Positions 33,665 through 42,533 of a stretch of DNA of 64,000 bases are shown here, in pieces (position 1 is the first letter of the stretch; the number at the start of each line of letters is the position of its first letter). The translations under genes and the position numbers were made by a program. Location of the stretch: NCBI GenBank assembly GCA_019240525.1, contig JAFAYE010000001.1, positions 965,300 through 1,029,299 of the forward strand. The letters run 5' to 3'. Source of the DNA: Candidatus Eremiobacterota bacterium (lineage in GTDB: Bacteria; Vulcanimicrobiota; Vulcanimicrobiia; Vulcanimicrobiales; Vulcanimicrobiaceae). A model generated the notes under the pieces. The model did no database searches. It had not been told where the DNA came from and saw nothing but the letters and a program-made list of their open reading frames with translations.

Positions 33665-34342
33665 GTGAACTTTAGTCGTTCATTCGCGCTCGTCCGTGCC
33701 GTCGCGGCCGGTCTCGCATTCGTGCTCGGCGCGAGCACCGCACTCCGCGCCGCAAACTCGGCGCCGGCGATTACGGCTTTCGATCAGGCTTTCGCGGCCG
33801 TCAACGATTACACGGCGATCCTGCACGTGCACGAAGCGAAGGGCGATCAAACGCAGGACCGCGTTTATCAGTATCAGTTCATGAAGCCGCATTACGCAAA
33901 GACGCTCATCCTCGATGGCGACAGCAAAGGTTCGGGCGCCGTTTGGGCGGGCGGAGATCAAGTCAGCGGCCATCAGGGTGGCATTCTCTCGGGCTTCCAT
34001 CGCACGGTCTCGGTCGACGATCCGCGCGCCGTCTCGCTGCGCGGCGTGACGATTCCGCAAGGCTTACTGCAGCGCATCGTCGAGAACTACGCAACGATTT
34101 CCGGAAAACTCACACAGACCGACGGTGGCAAGATCGGAGGTATTCCGACAGATCGGCTCGAGCTTAAAGTCGCCGATCCCGCGGCCAACGGCGGCGTGAC
34201 CGAGCAGATTCTCTACCTCTCGAAGGAGACGCACTGGCCGATCCGCCAGGTCATGTACGCCGGCTCGCAAATCGTCCTCGACGAAACGGTCACCGATTTC
34301 AAAACGAACGTCGGCCTAAAGGAATCGGACTTCCCGTTCTAG
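33665..34342 (+). CDS. Exported LolA/DUF1571-like protein
   Basis: A 225-residue protein with a signal peptide (to about residue 30, ending LRAAN) and a beta-rich body of about 190 residues with the DYTAILHVHEAKGDQ... and ETHWPIRQVMYAGSQIVLDETVTD patterns (shown in parts) typical of DUF1571/LolA-like lipid-binding proteins. It may bind lipoprotein or lipid in the periplasm. GTG 33665 has GAGGAG eight bases upstream. A repeat cluster follows its stop. Confidence 0.7.
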   Translation: MNFSRSFALVRAVAAGLAFVLGASTALRAANSAPAITAFDQAFAAVNDYTAILHVHEAKGDQTQDRVYQYQFMKPHYAKTLILDGDSKGSGAVWAGGDQVSGHQGGILSGFHRTVSVDDPRAVSLRGVTIPQGLLQRIVENYATISGKLTQTDGGKIGGIPTDRLELKVADPAANGGVTEQILYLSKETHWPIRQVMYAGSQIVLDETVTDFKTNVGLKESDFPF

Positions 34343-34343
34343 T

Positions 34344-34558
34344 GTCATCCTGAGCCTGTCGAAGGACGATCCTGTCGAAGGATGAGCCTGTCGAACGGCC
34401 TTGTCATCCTGAGCCTGTCGAAGGATGCGCCTGTCGAAGGGCTATGTCATCCTGAGCCTGTCGAAGGATGACATAGCGCATCATGCTTCGACAAGCTCAG
34501 CATGACACAATGCCACAATGCACGTAGGCGTCGTTTTGTCATCCTGAGCATGACGCGA
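34344..34558. repeat. Palindromic tandem repeat cluster, GTCATCCTGAGCCTGTCGAAGG family
   Basis: Three near-identical units of GTCATCCTGAGCCTGTCGAA begin at 34344, 34403 and 34446; a partial unit is at 34538, extra CCTGTCGAAGG pieces lie between, and an inverted copy (CTTCGACAAGCTCAGCATGA) is at 34486-34505. The spacing is uneven, so it is not a CRISPR array. It lies between two convergent genes. It looks like a REP/BIME-type intergenic element; I believe similar sequences recur in many environmental genomes, but have not checked. Confidence 0.85.
34441..34477. terminator. 13-base perfect hairpin within the repeat cluster
   Basis: GCTATGTCATCCT (34441-34453) and AGGATGACATAGC (34465-34477) form a perfect 13-base stem with an 11-base loop. 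It lies between the convergent LolA-like and permease genes and could act as a two-way transcription end, although there is no U-run. Confidence 0.5.
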
Positions 34559-34571
34559 GGGCGCGAGGCAA

Positions 34572-35567
34572 CTAGCGGGTTACGTAGCGCTTGCGCAGTT
34601 CGTCGAGCACGACGGCGAGTAGGATGACGACGCCAAGCAGAACCTTTTGCAGATAGGAATCGACGTTGAGCAGGTTCATCGCGTTATAGAGCACGCCGAT
34701 AAGCAACGCGCCGAAAAACGTACCGATGACGCTGCCGCGTCCGCCCATCAAACTCGTGCCGCCGACGACTACGGCAGCGATGGACTCGAGCAGTTCGTCG
34801 CCGGTGCCCGTCTGCGGTGAGCCCGACGAAAAGAGCGCCATGTAGAGAAAACCAACGATCGCGGCGCCGGCGCCGCTGATCATGTAGACGGCGGTTTTAA
34901 CGCGCGCGACGTTGATGCCGGCTAAGCGCGCCGCCTCTTCGTTACCGCCGATGGCAAAAACGTAGCGCCCGAAGCGCGTACGATTCAAGACCACGGAAGC
35001 AACCGCAATCACCACGATCATCCAAATCACGGGGATCGGTAAGCTCGGCAGGTGCAGCGTACGGGTCACGCCGCCGAGGAACGAGCCGATGCCCGTATTC
35101 TGGAAGTCGTTGCCGGCCAATGCAACGGGCCGCCCATGTGAAAGGATGAATGCGGCGCCGACGGCCATTTCCAGCATCGCGAGCGTCGTGATGAAGGGCG
35201 GTAGATTGAGCTTGACGACCGGAAGCGCATTAACCCACCCCGCGGCGCAGCCCACTGCCACCGCCACGATCAACGTCGCCGCGATGAGCGGAAATCCGCT
35301 CAAGTGAACGGAGTTGGCGAAGAGAGCGGCCACGACGCCGGTGAGCGCGACCAGCGATCCGACCGAAAGATCGATTCCCGCGGTAATGATCACGAACGTC
35401 TGACCGACGCCGAGGATACAGTTGTAGGTAATTTGGCGCAGCACGCGCACGATGTTGCTGGGCTCGAGAAACGCGCCGCGCGACGCGGCGTCGACCAAGG
35501 CGACGAGCACCGCCAGAAATGCCGCCGCGCCGAGAATGCGCAGCCAGTACGCGCGACGGTCGGTCAT
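34572..35567 (-). CDS. rbsC: Ribose-type sugar ABC transporter permease
   Basis: A 331-residue permease of the RbsC/XylH family with about ten hydrophobic segments, including GQTFVIITAGIDLSVGSL and AAVVVGGTSLMGGRGSVIGTFFGA (split: VVVGGTSLMGGRGSV). It moves a pentose-like sugar or related solute. It overlaps rbsA by four bases and is the last gene of a three-gene operon read leftwards. The solute cannot be told from sequence; there is no kinase beside it. Confidence 0.87.
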   Translation of the reverse strand: MTDRRAYWLRILGAAAFLAVLVALVDAASRGAFLEPSNIVRVLRQITYNCILGVGQTFVIITAGIDLSVGSLVALTGVVAALFANSVHLSGFPLIAATLIVAVAVGCAAGWVNALPVVKLNLPPFITTLAMLEMAVGAAFILSHGRPVALAGNDFQNTGIGSFLGGVTRTLHLPSLPIPVIWMIVVIAVASVVLNRTRFGRYVFAIGGNEEAARLAGINVARVKTAVYMISGAGAAIVGFLYMALFSSGSPQTGTGDELLESIAAVVVGGTSLMGGRGSVIGTFFGALLIGVLYNAMNLLNVDSYLQKVLLGVVILLAVVLDELRKRYVTR

Positions 35568-37057
35568 GCGGCCGCGCCAGTCGCGGCGGCGATCACCCGG
35601 TCGGGCGTCGCATCGGCGCGTCCGAACGCCGCGACGATGCGGCCGCCGCGCACGACAAGGATGCGGTGTGACATGCCCAGCACCTCGGGCAAATCGCTGG
35701 ATACCATCACGATCGCCGCACCGCGCGCCGCAAGCTCGATCATCAGCTTATAAATTTCGCTCTTCGCGCCAACGTCGATGCCGCGCGTCGGCTCGTCGAA
35801 GAGAAAAACACTTGCTCTGCCGAGGAGCCATTTCGCAAGCACGACCTTTTGTTGGGTTCCGCCCGACAAATTGCGCGCGAGCTGCTCCATGCCCGGCGTT
35901 CGAATGCGAAGCTCGTCGACCATCCGTTTGGTCGCGGCGCGCTCGCGTACTCGATCGACGAGCTGATCGCGGTCCACGAACTCGGCGAGGTGCGCGAGCG
36001 TCACATTCTCCCGCACCGTCATGCCGAGTATTAAACCCTGCGCCTTACGGTCTTCGGGTATCAGGGCGATTCCGGCGCCAATCGCGGCGCCAATACGGCC
36101 CGGCGGCACCCGCGACCCGTCGATGCAAACCTCACCTCGCTCGGGCGAGTCGGCGCCGGCGATCGCGCGCACGATCTCGGTTCTTCCCGCGCCGATCAAT
36201 CCGGCAAGACCGACGATTTCTCCGGCGCGAACGGCGAAGCTGACGTCAACGACGGTGTTGTCCCGGCGCAAGTTGCGCACGTCCAACCGTGTGGGCGCGT
36301 CGTCAGGGATCGCCGGCAGCTCGGGGAAATGCGCGTCCAGACGCCGGCCAACCATCGCTGCAATGATATCGGCCGGCGGGAATTCACTCGCTCGGCGCGT
36401 TTCGACGACACGGCCATCACGCATAACGACCACTCGATCGGCGATGCGCGCCAGCTCCTCCATGCGATGCGAGATGTAGATTATGCCCGCGCCGGCGGCT
36501 CGAAGGCGCGCGACGATCGAAAAGAGCCGTTCGATTTCGCGATCGGAGAGCGCGGCTGTCGGTTCGTCCATAACGATAATACGGGCCGATCTTGCCAACG
36601 CTTTCGCAATTTCAACAAGTTGTTGCGCGGCAACCGAGAGCTGCGAGACGGGGACGTCGAACGGAAGCTCCAGCCCCAGCTCGTCGAAGACGCGGCGTGC
36701 CCGCGCGCGTGCCACCGCCGAGTCAATGAGACCGGCACGCGTCGGTTCGGCGCCCAGCGAGACGTTTGCCGGTACGGTGAGCTGAGGCACGAGCATGAAC
36801 TCTTGATAAATCATCCCGATGCCTAAGCGTTGGGCGGTTTGCGGCGAGTCGATTCGCACGGTGCTGCCATCGATGACGATCTCGCCCTCGTCGGCTTGCA
36901 GCGCGCCGGCGAGTATTTTCATCAGCGTCGACTTTCCCGCGCCGTTTTCACCAACCAGAACGAGAACTTCGCCGGCATCGAGCGTGAGCGATACGTCGGC
37001 GAGCGCGCGCACGCCCGGAAAATTCTTTCCGATGCCGCGCATTTCCAAAAGAGGCAC
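35564..37057 (-). CDS. rbsA: Sugar ABC transporter ATPase with two ATP-binding domains
   Basis: A 497-residue RbsA-type protein with two nucleotide-binding domains. Domain 1 has a full Walker A (GENGAGKST) and signature (VSQLSVAAQQLVEIAKAL); domain 2 has a degenerate Walker A (GLIGAGRTE), normal for this family, and NLSGGTQQKVVLAKWLL. It energises the RbsC permease. The start is GTG at 37057, one base overlapping the rbsB stop; the two are likely co-translated. Confidence 0.92.
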   Translation of the reverse strand: MPLLEMRGIGKNFPGVRALADVSLTLDAGEVLVLVGENGAGKSTLMKILAGALQADEGEIVIDGSTVRIDSPQTAQRLGIGMIYQEFMLVPQLTVPANVSLGAEPTRAGLIDSAVARARARRVFDELGLELPFDVPVSQLSVAAQQLVEIAKALARSARIIVMDEPTAALSDREIERLFSIVARLRAAGAGIIYISHRMEELARIADRVVVMRDGRVVETRRASEFPPADIIAAMVGRRLDAHFPELPAIPDDAPTRLDVRNLRRDNTVVDVSFAVRAGEIVGLAGLIGAGRTEIVRAIAGADSPERGEVCIDGSRVPPGRIGAAIGAGIALIPEDRKAQGLILGMTVRENVTLAHLAEFVDRDQLVDRVRERAATKRMVDELRIRTPGMEQLARNLSGGTQQKVVLAKWLLGRASVFLFDEPTRGIDVGAKSEIYKLMIELAARGAAIVMVSSDLPEVLGMSHRILVVRGGRIVAAFGRADATPDRVIAAATGAAA

Positions 37058-38019
37058 TACGGCGTTGCTTGAGCGCTCGAGCGAACAAATGCGCCGACCG
37101 GGATCTTGACGATCGCCGCCGGTTTCTGACCCGCAAAATACTCGTGGATGACGTCGATGGTCGTCGATCCGATCTTTGCGGGATATTGAATTGCATCGCC
37201 GTACATGTCGCCTTTGGCAATAGCGGCCCGTGCCTCGGGCGTCGCGTCGTAGCCGACGATCGCAATCTTTCCGTTCAAACCCGCCGCTTTGACCGCCGCC
37301 AGTGCTCCGAGTGCCGAGTCGTCGTTTATTCCGAAGATGCCTCGCAGATCGCGGTGCGCCTGTAAGATGTCGCCGGTGTCGCTGCTGGCTTTGTCACGCG
37401 TTCCACCGGAATCGACGTCGGCGACGACCATCACACCGGGACAGACTTGCGCAATCGCTTGTTTGAAGCCCTTGACGCGATCTTGCACGCTGGTTACCTC
37501 CGGCTCGTCAACGATCGCTACGGTACCGCGGTTGCCGGCGGCCTGGCAGATCAGCTTCCCGGCTTGGTAGCCGCCTTCGACGTTATCGCTCGCGATGTGC
37601 GCGACGACACGGCCCTCTCGACTGGCGCTAGCGATGTCGGCTGTGAAAACGGGTATACCGGCGTTGTTCGCCTCTGCAATCGCGCTTCCGATCGCCTGCG
37701 AATCGTACGGCGTCAACACGATGGCGTCGATACGCTTGGATATGAAGTCCTCGACTTGGCTCTGCTGCTTGGCATTGTCTCGGCTGGCGTCGACGACGGT
37801 GATCGTGTAGCCGTACTTGGCCGCCTCGGCACGCATTCCCGATTCCATGTCTTGATAGAATTGCGCTTCGCGGTTCTGGATCGATACGCCGATCGTTTTT
37901 TGAGCCCCGCTCCCGCCGGCCGCCGGGGACGAGGTCGATTGTGACGTACCGCGCGAACACGCGGCAAACGCGCTGCAAGCCGCAACGAACAAAGCAGCGC
38001 GAGCGAGCCCTATTTTCAA
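37057..38019 (-). CDS. rbsB: Sugar ABC transporter substrate-binding lipoprotein
   Basis: A 320-residue periplasmic binding protein of the RbsB/PBP1 type. The lipobox is FAACS at about residues 18-22, followed by a Ser/Thr/Gly linker and a fold containing IGVSIQNREAQFYQDMESGM, GVMVVADVDSGGTRDKAS and ALAAVKAAGLNGKIAIVGYDATPEA (short pieces). Start is TTG 38019, with GGGAGAAG eight bases upstream. It is the first gene of the operon, so a promoter or operator should lie in 38020-38090; see the inverted repeat there. Confidence 0.88.
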   Translation of the reverse strand: MKIGLARAALFVAACSAFAACSRGTSQSTSSPAAGGSGAQKTIGVSIQNREAQFYQDMESGMRAEAAKYGYTITVVDASRDNAKQQSQVEDFISKRIDAIVLTPYDSQAIGSAIAEANNAGIPVFTADIASASREGRVVAHIASDNVEGGYQAGKLICQAAGNRGTVAIVDEPEVTSVQDRVKGFKQAIAQVCPGVMVVADVDSGGTRDKASSDTGDILQAHRDLRGIFGINDDSALGALAAVKAAGLNGKIAIVGYDATPEARAAIAKGDMYGDAIQYPAKIGSTTIDVIHEYFAGQKPAAIVKIPVGAFVRSSAQATP

Positions 38020-38040
38020 ATGCTTCTCCCTTTTTGATTA

Positions 38041-38083
38041 TTGTCCACAGCCTGTGACATTATCTTGTGCAATCTGTGGAGAA
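38041..38083. promoter_or_regulatory. Inverted repeat upstream of the sugar ABC operon
   Basis: TTGTCCACAG (38041-38050) and CTGTGGAGAA (38074-38083) are inverted with nine of ten positions pairing, 23 bases apart. It lies in the leader of rbsB and could be a repressor operator. The left half, TTGTCCACA, also matches the DnaA-box form used in GC-rich genomes. Confidence 0.4.
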
Positions 38084-38098
38084 ATGTACTTTGTCGCC

Positions 38099-38671
38099 TC
38101 ATTTTTGGTCCATTTCCGCCCATCGGTCGGGCAACGGCGATCGCGAAAACGACTTAGGGAAGGTGCCGCTTGGGTTCTGCTTCAACCAGGCCGCCGCACG
38201 TAGCGCCAGATACTCGAAATCGTGGTACTGGGTCGGGCCGCGCGTGCGACGCATAATCGCGATTGCCGGGGCAAGCTGACGCCAGCAGTGCGCGATCAGC
38301 CGCGCGAACAGATCCATGAACGTATCTTCCGAAACGAGTTCCCGCTTGACGAGCGTCCCCATCTCGTTGAGCCAATTGCACGCAATCATCTCCGGATGCA
38401 GTTCGGGATCAACGTAACCGATCGTTTCCAATTCCCGCCGGTATGCCGCATCTTCGAGGCGCCGCGGCAGTTGCTCTTGAATGTAGCTGAGCGCCGCTTG
38501 CAGCTTCGGCTCGCGAAAATCCCGTTCGAGCGCGAGGAGCGCTTGCAATTGATTCCCGGCGCGAATATGGCGAAGTTGAATCAGCGCGGCAGCGACGCTG
38601 ATCAAGATCACGAAGAACGTTCCAACCTGAGCTAACGCGGCGATCGTATCGGCGCTCATTGCCGCCGTCAT
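38099..38671 (-). CDS. Hypothetical protein, DUF4760-like
   Basis: A 190-residue protein with one N-terminal hydrophobic segment (about residues 11-30) and a soluble helical part. The layout, LRHIRAGNQLQALLALERDF followed by a Trp/Glu-rich helix, resembles DUF4760, a family of membrane-anchored proteins of unknown role. Start ATG 38671 or 38659. It is divergent from yifB and lies upstream of the rbsB leader. Confidence 0.65.
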   Translation of the reverse strand: MTAAMSADTIAALAQVGTFFVILISVAAALIQLRHIRAGNQLQALLALERDFREPKLQAALSYIQEQLPRRLEDAAYRRELETIGYVDPELHPEMIACNWLNEMGTLVKRELVSEDTFMDLFARLIAHCWRQLAPAIAIMRRTRGPTQYHDFEYLALRAAAWLKQNPSGTFPKSFSRSPLPDRWAEMDQK

Positions 38672-38751
38672 TCTTGGCGCGACCGCCGGAGCCTACATTG
38701 CGACCTCAGCGGCCCCTAGACGTTCTTCATGCGACGCGCAGAAGAACTCCG

Positions 38752-40287
38752 ATGCTCTCCGTCGCCTTCTCGGCTGCGATGCTCGGCATCGAAGGCTATG
38801 TCGTGCGCGTCGAAGCCGACAGCGCCGCGGGCACGCCTGGATTTGCAATCATTGGCCTGCCCGATCGCGCACTGGGTGAAGCGCGCGAACGCGTCCGAGC
38901 GGCCATCATCAATTCCGGTTTCGCCTATCCGCCCGGACGGCTGCTGGTGAATCTGTCGCCGGCCGACGTTCGCAAGGCGGGTCCAGCGTTCGATCTCGCG
39001 ATCGCCCTTGCGCTCATGGGCATCGAAGAGCAGTTCGAACGCGCCGCGCTATGCGAGTTCATCGCGCTCGGCGAACTGGCGTTGGATGGCAAGTTACAGC
39101 CGGTCAGCGGAATTCTACCAATGGTTCTGGGTGCGCGCAATGCAGGGTTTACGAAACTCATGGTTCCGGCGAGCAACGCCGACGAAGCCGCGCTCGTCGG
39201 CGACATCGAACTCTACGCCGTGGAATCGCTGCAATCCGCAGTCGCCGTTCTTTCGGGGAGCGGTGCGAAATGGCGCCGGCGCACGGTCACTCCCGCGATC
39301 GATTGCGACGGCGAGTTCGTGCACGGCGACTTGGCTGACGTGCGCGGGCATCTCGCGGCCAAACGCGCGCTCGAGGTCGCGGCCGCCGGCGGTCACAACC
39401 TGCTGATGGTGGGACCGCCGGGATGCGGAAAAACGATGCTGGCCCGGCGGCTTCCCTCGATTCTGCCTCCGATGTCCCTCAAGGAAGCGCTCGACGTAAC
39501 GAAAATTTACAGCGTCGCCGGATTTCTCGTTGCACGTGCCGGCATCGTTCGCGCTCGTCCGTTTCGCTTTCCTCATCATACCATCAGCCAAACCGCGCTC
39601 GTCGGTGGCGGCGCGCTGGCAAAGCCCGGTGAAATTTCGCTCGCGCACCACGGCGTTCTCTTTCTCGACGAGCTTCCCGAGTTTACGCGCAGCGCGATCG
39701 AGGTAATGCGACAGCCGCTCGAAGAGGGAACGGTCACGATTGCCCGTGCCGCCGGCACGTTTACGTATCCGGCGCGCTTTCAGCTCGTCGCTTCCATGAA
39801 TCCGTGTCCCTGCGGCTACCGCGGGGCGCGTAGCGCCGAATGCCGCTGCGACGATGCGACGGTTGCCAAATATGTCGGCAAGCTTTCGGGACCATTGCTC
39901 GATCGCATCGACCTGCAAATCGAGATCGGGCGCGTGCCCTTCGACGACATGGTACGCTGCGATGGCGCCGAACGATCGGCGCAAATTCGCAAGCGCGTTC
40001 TGACGGCGCGCGAACGTCAGCACGCCCGCTTTGCCGGCACAGGTCCAAGCTGCAACGCCGAGATTCCCGGAAACGCGATGCGCCGTTATTGTGCCCTCGA
40101 CGCGCCCGCGCTGCAACTGCTGGCGCATGCCAGCGCGCGACGGCAGTTTTCGGCACGCGCGCTCGACCGAATCGCGCGAGTTGCTCGCACAATTGCCGAC
40201 TTAAGCGGTGACGAAGCGATTCGGGGCGAGCACGTGGCCGAGGCGATCCAATACCGTAGTCTGGAGCGCCTCGGCGCTGCTGCGTGA
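38752..40287 (+). CDS. comM: YifB/ComM family Mg-chelatase-like AAA+ ATPase
   Basis: A 511-residue AAA+ ATPase. The start MLSVAFSAAMLGIEGYVV is the family's usual opening. Walker A is MVGPPGCGKTMLARR, followed by the Mg-chelatase-like PFRFPHHTISQTALVGGG, Walker B GVLFLDELPEF and a four-Cys zinc patch near PCPCGYRGARSAECRC. In Vibrio and Haemophilus ComM promotes branch migration in natural transformation. With dprA in this window, DNA uptake capacity is plausible but not shown. The ATG at 38752 is preferred. Confidence 0.92.
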   Translation: MLSVAFSAAMLGIEGYVVRVEADSAAGTPGFAIIGLPDRALGEARERVRAAIINSGFAYPPGRLLVNLSPADVRKAGPAFDLAIALALMGIEEQFERAALCEFIALGELALDGKLQPVSGILPMVLGARNAGFTKLMVPASNADEAALVGDIELYAVESLQSAVAVLSGSGAKWRRRTVTPAIDCDGEFVHGDLADVRGHLAAKRALEVAAAGGHNLLMVGPPGCGKTMLARRLPSILPPMSLKEALDVTKIYSVAGFLVARAGIVRARPFRFPHHTISQTALVGGGALAKPGEISLAHHGVLFLDELPEFTRSAIEVMRQPLEEGTVTIARAAGTFTYPARFQLVASMNPCPCGYRGARSAECRCDDATVAKYVGKLSGPLLDRIDLQIEIGRVPFDDMVRCDGAERSAQIRKRVLTARERQHARFAGTGPSCNAEIPGNAMRRYCALDAPALQLLAHASARRQFSARALDRIARVARTIADLSGDEAIRGEHVAEAIQYRSLERLGAAA

Positions 40288-41574
40288 TTAGAAGGCTTTG
40301 ACTCCGTTCGGAGTGCCCAGGCCGGTAGGCCCGTCGTAGCCTTTTTCTGCAGTACAGAGATATGCCGGCGAGCACGAGCCATTGCTGCCGGTCGTGACAT
40401 CGTGAAGATGCCGTTTCTCGCCGTACGCGATTGCGGCTGGTATGCCGTAGGTATTGTGCGAGAGCGCGTAGATCGCCGCGATCGCGGGTGAACCAACGCT
40501 GGTTCCCCCCCAGACTTGCCAGCCCGGCGGCTCTTCGTCGTTCTCGTATGACTCGTATGCCGCGACGCCGGTATATGGGTTGGCGACGTACGATACGTCC
40601 GACACGATGCGGTTCTTGCATCCTCCTAGGGCTTCTTCGATGGCCTGTTGCCACGTCGGCACCGGGATGTAGGCGCTACACCCGCTGCCCGCGCCACTCC
40701 AGGCGGTCTCGGTGTAGCCGCGCGGGTTCGTGGCGGTGTGGAGACTCGTACCGCCGATTGCGGTCACCGTGCCGGCAGCCGAAGGAAAGATCACGCCGTA
40801 TCCACCGTCTCCGGAAGAGGCCGTAATGGCGATGTCCGGATGGTAAAAGACTCTGACCGCGGCGCGCCGTTCGCCCTTATACTCGGGGCCGCCCCAGCTA
40901 TTGGAAATTGCGTCCGGATGCATGCGTGCCGCGGCGTGCTCGGCAGTATAGAGATTCGATGACGCCTCCACCATGATGATGTGGCAGTTGGGACAGTTCG
41001 CCGAGGCCATATCCACGTCGATTGCTTGTTCGCCGAGCCAGCCGACATCCGAGGGCGGCGGAGGCGAGGGCAGCGGGCTAGTTTGGCCATTCTGATTGAC
41101 AATGGTCAGACAACCTGAGGCCGAGCTGCACTTTGGCAATCCGAAGGCCTTGCGATAGACCGCAAGATCTTTTTCCAAGGTCGGATATCCGTACGCATCG
41201 ACGATGGCCACGGTGCCCCCAGTATCGTTCTTAGCATCGGCCGTTAGTTCATAGGCCGCCTCCAACTGAGTTGCTCCATAGCCTTTGATCGAGCTCGAGT
41301 CGCGAGTTTCCGCTGTTGGTGCGAGCGCCTGGTTTCGCAAGCCGAGCGCCATGCAGCGCGCTTGATGAAAGGTCAAGGCCGGGCAAGCCTCGATAAAATT
41401 GCCGGCTGCAATTTGCTCTCGCACGTAGTTGGTGCGCGCGAAGCTCTGCATCGCGGCAGGATTGGCGCCCGAAACCGGAGTGACGCCGGAGCCGCCGCAA
41501 CCGGCAATTAGCGCAGCGAGAAAGCACGGTGCCGACCAGCTCACAACGTTGCGCGCGGTGACGTGTATTCGCAT
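40288..41574 (-). CDS. Sedolisin-like (S53) peptidase lipoprotein
   Basis: A 428-residue exported serine peptidase. The lipobox is LIAGCG at residues 21-26. The Glu-Asp-Ser triad of sedolisins is readable: Glu182 and Asp186 in GEQAIDVDMA, Ser in WGGTSVGSPA; the oxyanion Asp is in ASSGDGGYG and the Ca-binding Asp region in SDVSYVANPYTG. The long propeptide that activates most S53 enzymes is missing, with only about 70 residues between lipobox and catalytic domain. ATG 41574 has GAGGAA nine bases upstream. Its stop abuts that of yifB. Confidence 0.82.
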   Translation of the reverse strand: MRIHVTARNVVSWSAPCFLAALIAGCGGSGVTPVSGANPAAMQSFARTNYVREQIAAGNFIEACPALTFHQARCMALGLRNQALAPTAETRDSSSIKGYGATQLEAAYELTADAKNDTGGTVAIVDAYGYPTLEKDLAVYRKAFGLPKCSSASGCLTIVNQNGQTSPLPSPPPPSDVGWLGEQAIDVDMASANCPNCHIIMVEASSNLYTAEHAAARMHPDAISNSWGGPEYKGERRAAVRVFYHPDIAITASSGDGGYGVIFPSAAGTVTAIGGTSLHTATNPRGYTETAWSGAGSGCSAYIPVPTWQQAIEEALGGCKNRIVSDVSYVANPYTGVAAYESYENDEEPPGWQVWGGTSVGSPAIAAIYALSHNTYGIPAAIAYGEKRHLHDVTTGSNGSCSPAYLCTAEKGYDGPTGLGTPNGVKAF

Positions 41575-41668
41575 AGCATTGTTCCTCACACGAGAAGATG
41601 GGTCGGCAGCGTTCCGTGCAGCGACTCCTGGTCCCTCGAATTTCGTGATTTATGGCTCGAAGCGAGGG

Positions 41669-42520
41669 CTAGGAATTCATTCCGTCGAGCTGCGGGATGG
41701 CATCGCCATCCAGGAATGCGCTTAACTCGCTCGGCGAAAACTGCAAGCCGGCCCAAAACGATCCAAATTCGCCGTAACGAGCGCTTGCCTCGTCGAAGCG
41801 CATCTCATAGATGAGCTTCTTGAAGACGAGCGGATCGTCGGCATAGAGATCGACGCCCCACTCGAAATCGTCGAAGCCGACCGATCCCGAAATCACTTGG
41901 GTCACGCGACCGTGATACGACCGACCGACGACCCCGTGTTCGCTCATCATTTTTGCGCGCGCTTCGAAGCCGAGAATATACCAGTTTTGCACTTCGCCGC
42001 GCCGTTTGCTCATCGGATAAAAGCATTGATACCGACGCGTCGGAATCTTCGCCCAGAGGCGCGGACCGATATATGAGCTCTCGGCCTGCTTGCGAATGAG
42101 CTCGTCGAAACCGGCGATCCATTCGGGCGACTGCGGCGCCAGCCCACGTTGATTGAGCTCGGCATGAATCTTGCCCGTCGCATCGTAGAGGCCGAGCTCC
42201 AAAACCGAAACGTACGAGCCGTGCGGCCGCAAGAACTCTCGCAACTCGAGTTTGTCGACGAGCGTCTGCGCGTAGGCGAGCCCGTCGAAGGTGCGGGCAT
42301 AGTGCGTCAGCATGAGATCGCCCTTGTGCCCGACGATCTGCGTGAGCCCAACATCGCCGTCGTCGCTGCCTTTGAGGTGATCGACGAGGTCTGCAGCATG
42401 GCCGGCGTATTTGTCGCGCCGCTTTTCCGGAAGCGCATCCCATCTCCGCCGGTCGAATGCGAAGATGCGATGGAGAATCCACCAGCCTTCGAGCGATTCG
42501 GGAACGTTGGGGTCGCGCAT
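41669..42520 (-). CDS. hemQ: Coproheme decarboxylase HemQ/ChdC
   Basis: A 283-residue chlorite-dismutase-fold protein of the HemQ branch, which converts coproheme III to haem b using hydrogen peroxide. The active Tyr is in CFYPMSKRR, the haem-ligand His in SEHGVVGRSY, and VISGSVGFDDFEWGVDLYADD with MRFDEASARYGEFGSFW follows the Gram-positive-type HemQ closely. So this lineage probably uses the coproporphyrin branch of haem synthesis. It is the last gene of a minus-strand run starting at nrdR. Confidence 0.92.
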   Translation of the reverse strand: MRDPNVPESLEGWWILHRIFAFDRRRWDALPEKRRDKYAGHAADLVDHLKGSDDGDVGLTQIVGHKGDLMLTHYARTFDGLAYAQTLVDKLELREFLRPHGSYVSVLELGLYDATGKIHAELNQRGLAPQSPEWIAGFDELIRKQAESSYIGPRLWAKIPTRRYQCFYPMSKRRGEVQNWYILGFEARAKMMSEHGVVGRSYHGRVTQVISGSVGFDDFEWGVDLYADDPLVFKKLIYEMRFDEASARYGEFGSFWAGLQFSPSELSAFLDGDAIPQLDGMNS

Positions 42521-42533
42521 AACCTCCGGCCCT

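Noticed and set aside
34344-34558. Repeats considered as a CRISPR array
   Set aside because: Unit spacing is uneven, units are inverted as well as direct, and no cas gene is near.
38041-38083. A replication origin
   Set aside because: Only two DnaA-box-like sites, and no dnaA, dnaN or gyrB genes nearby.
39115-40128. A 337-codon open frame antisense to yifB/comM
   Set aside because: No start context or homology; the sense gene is a clear AAA+ protein with the usual start.
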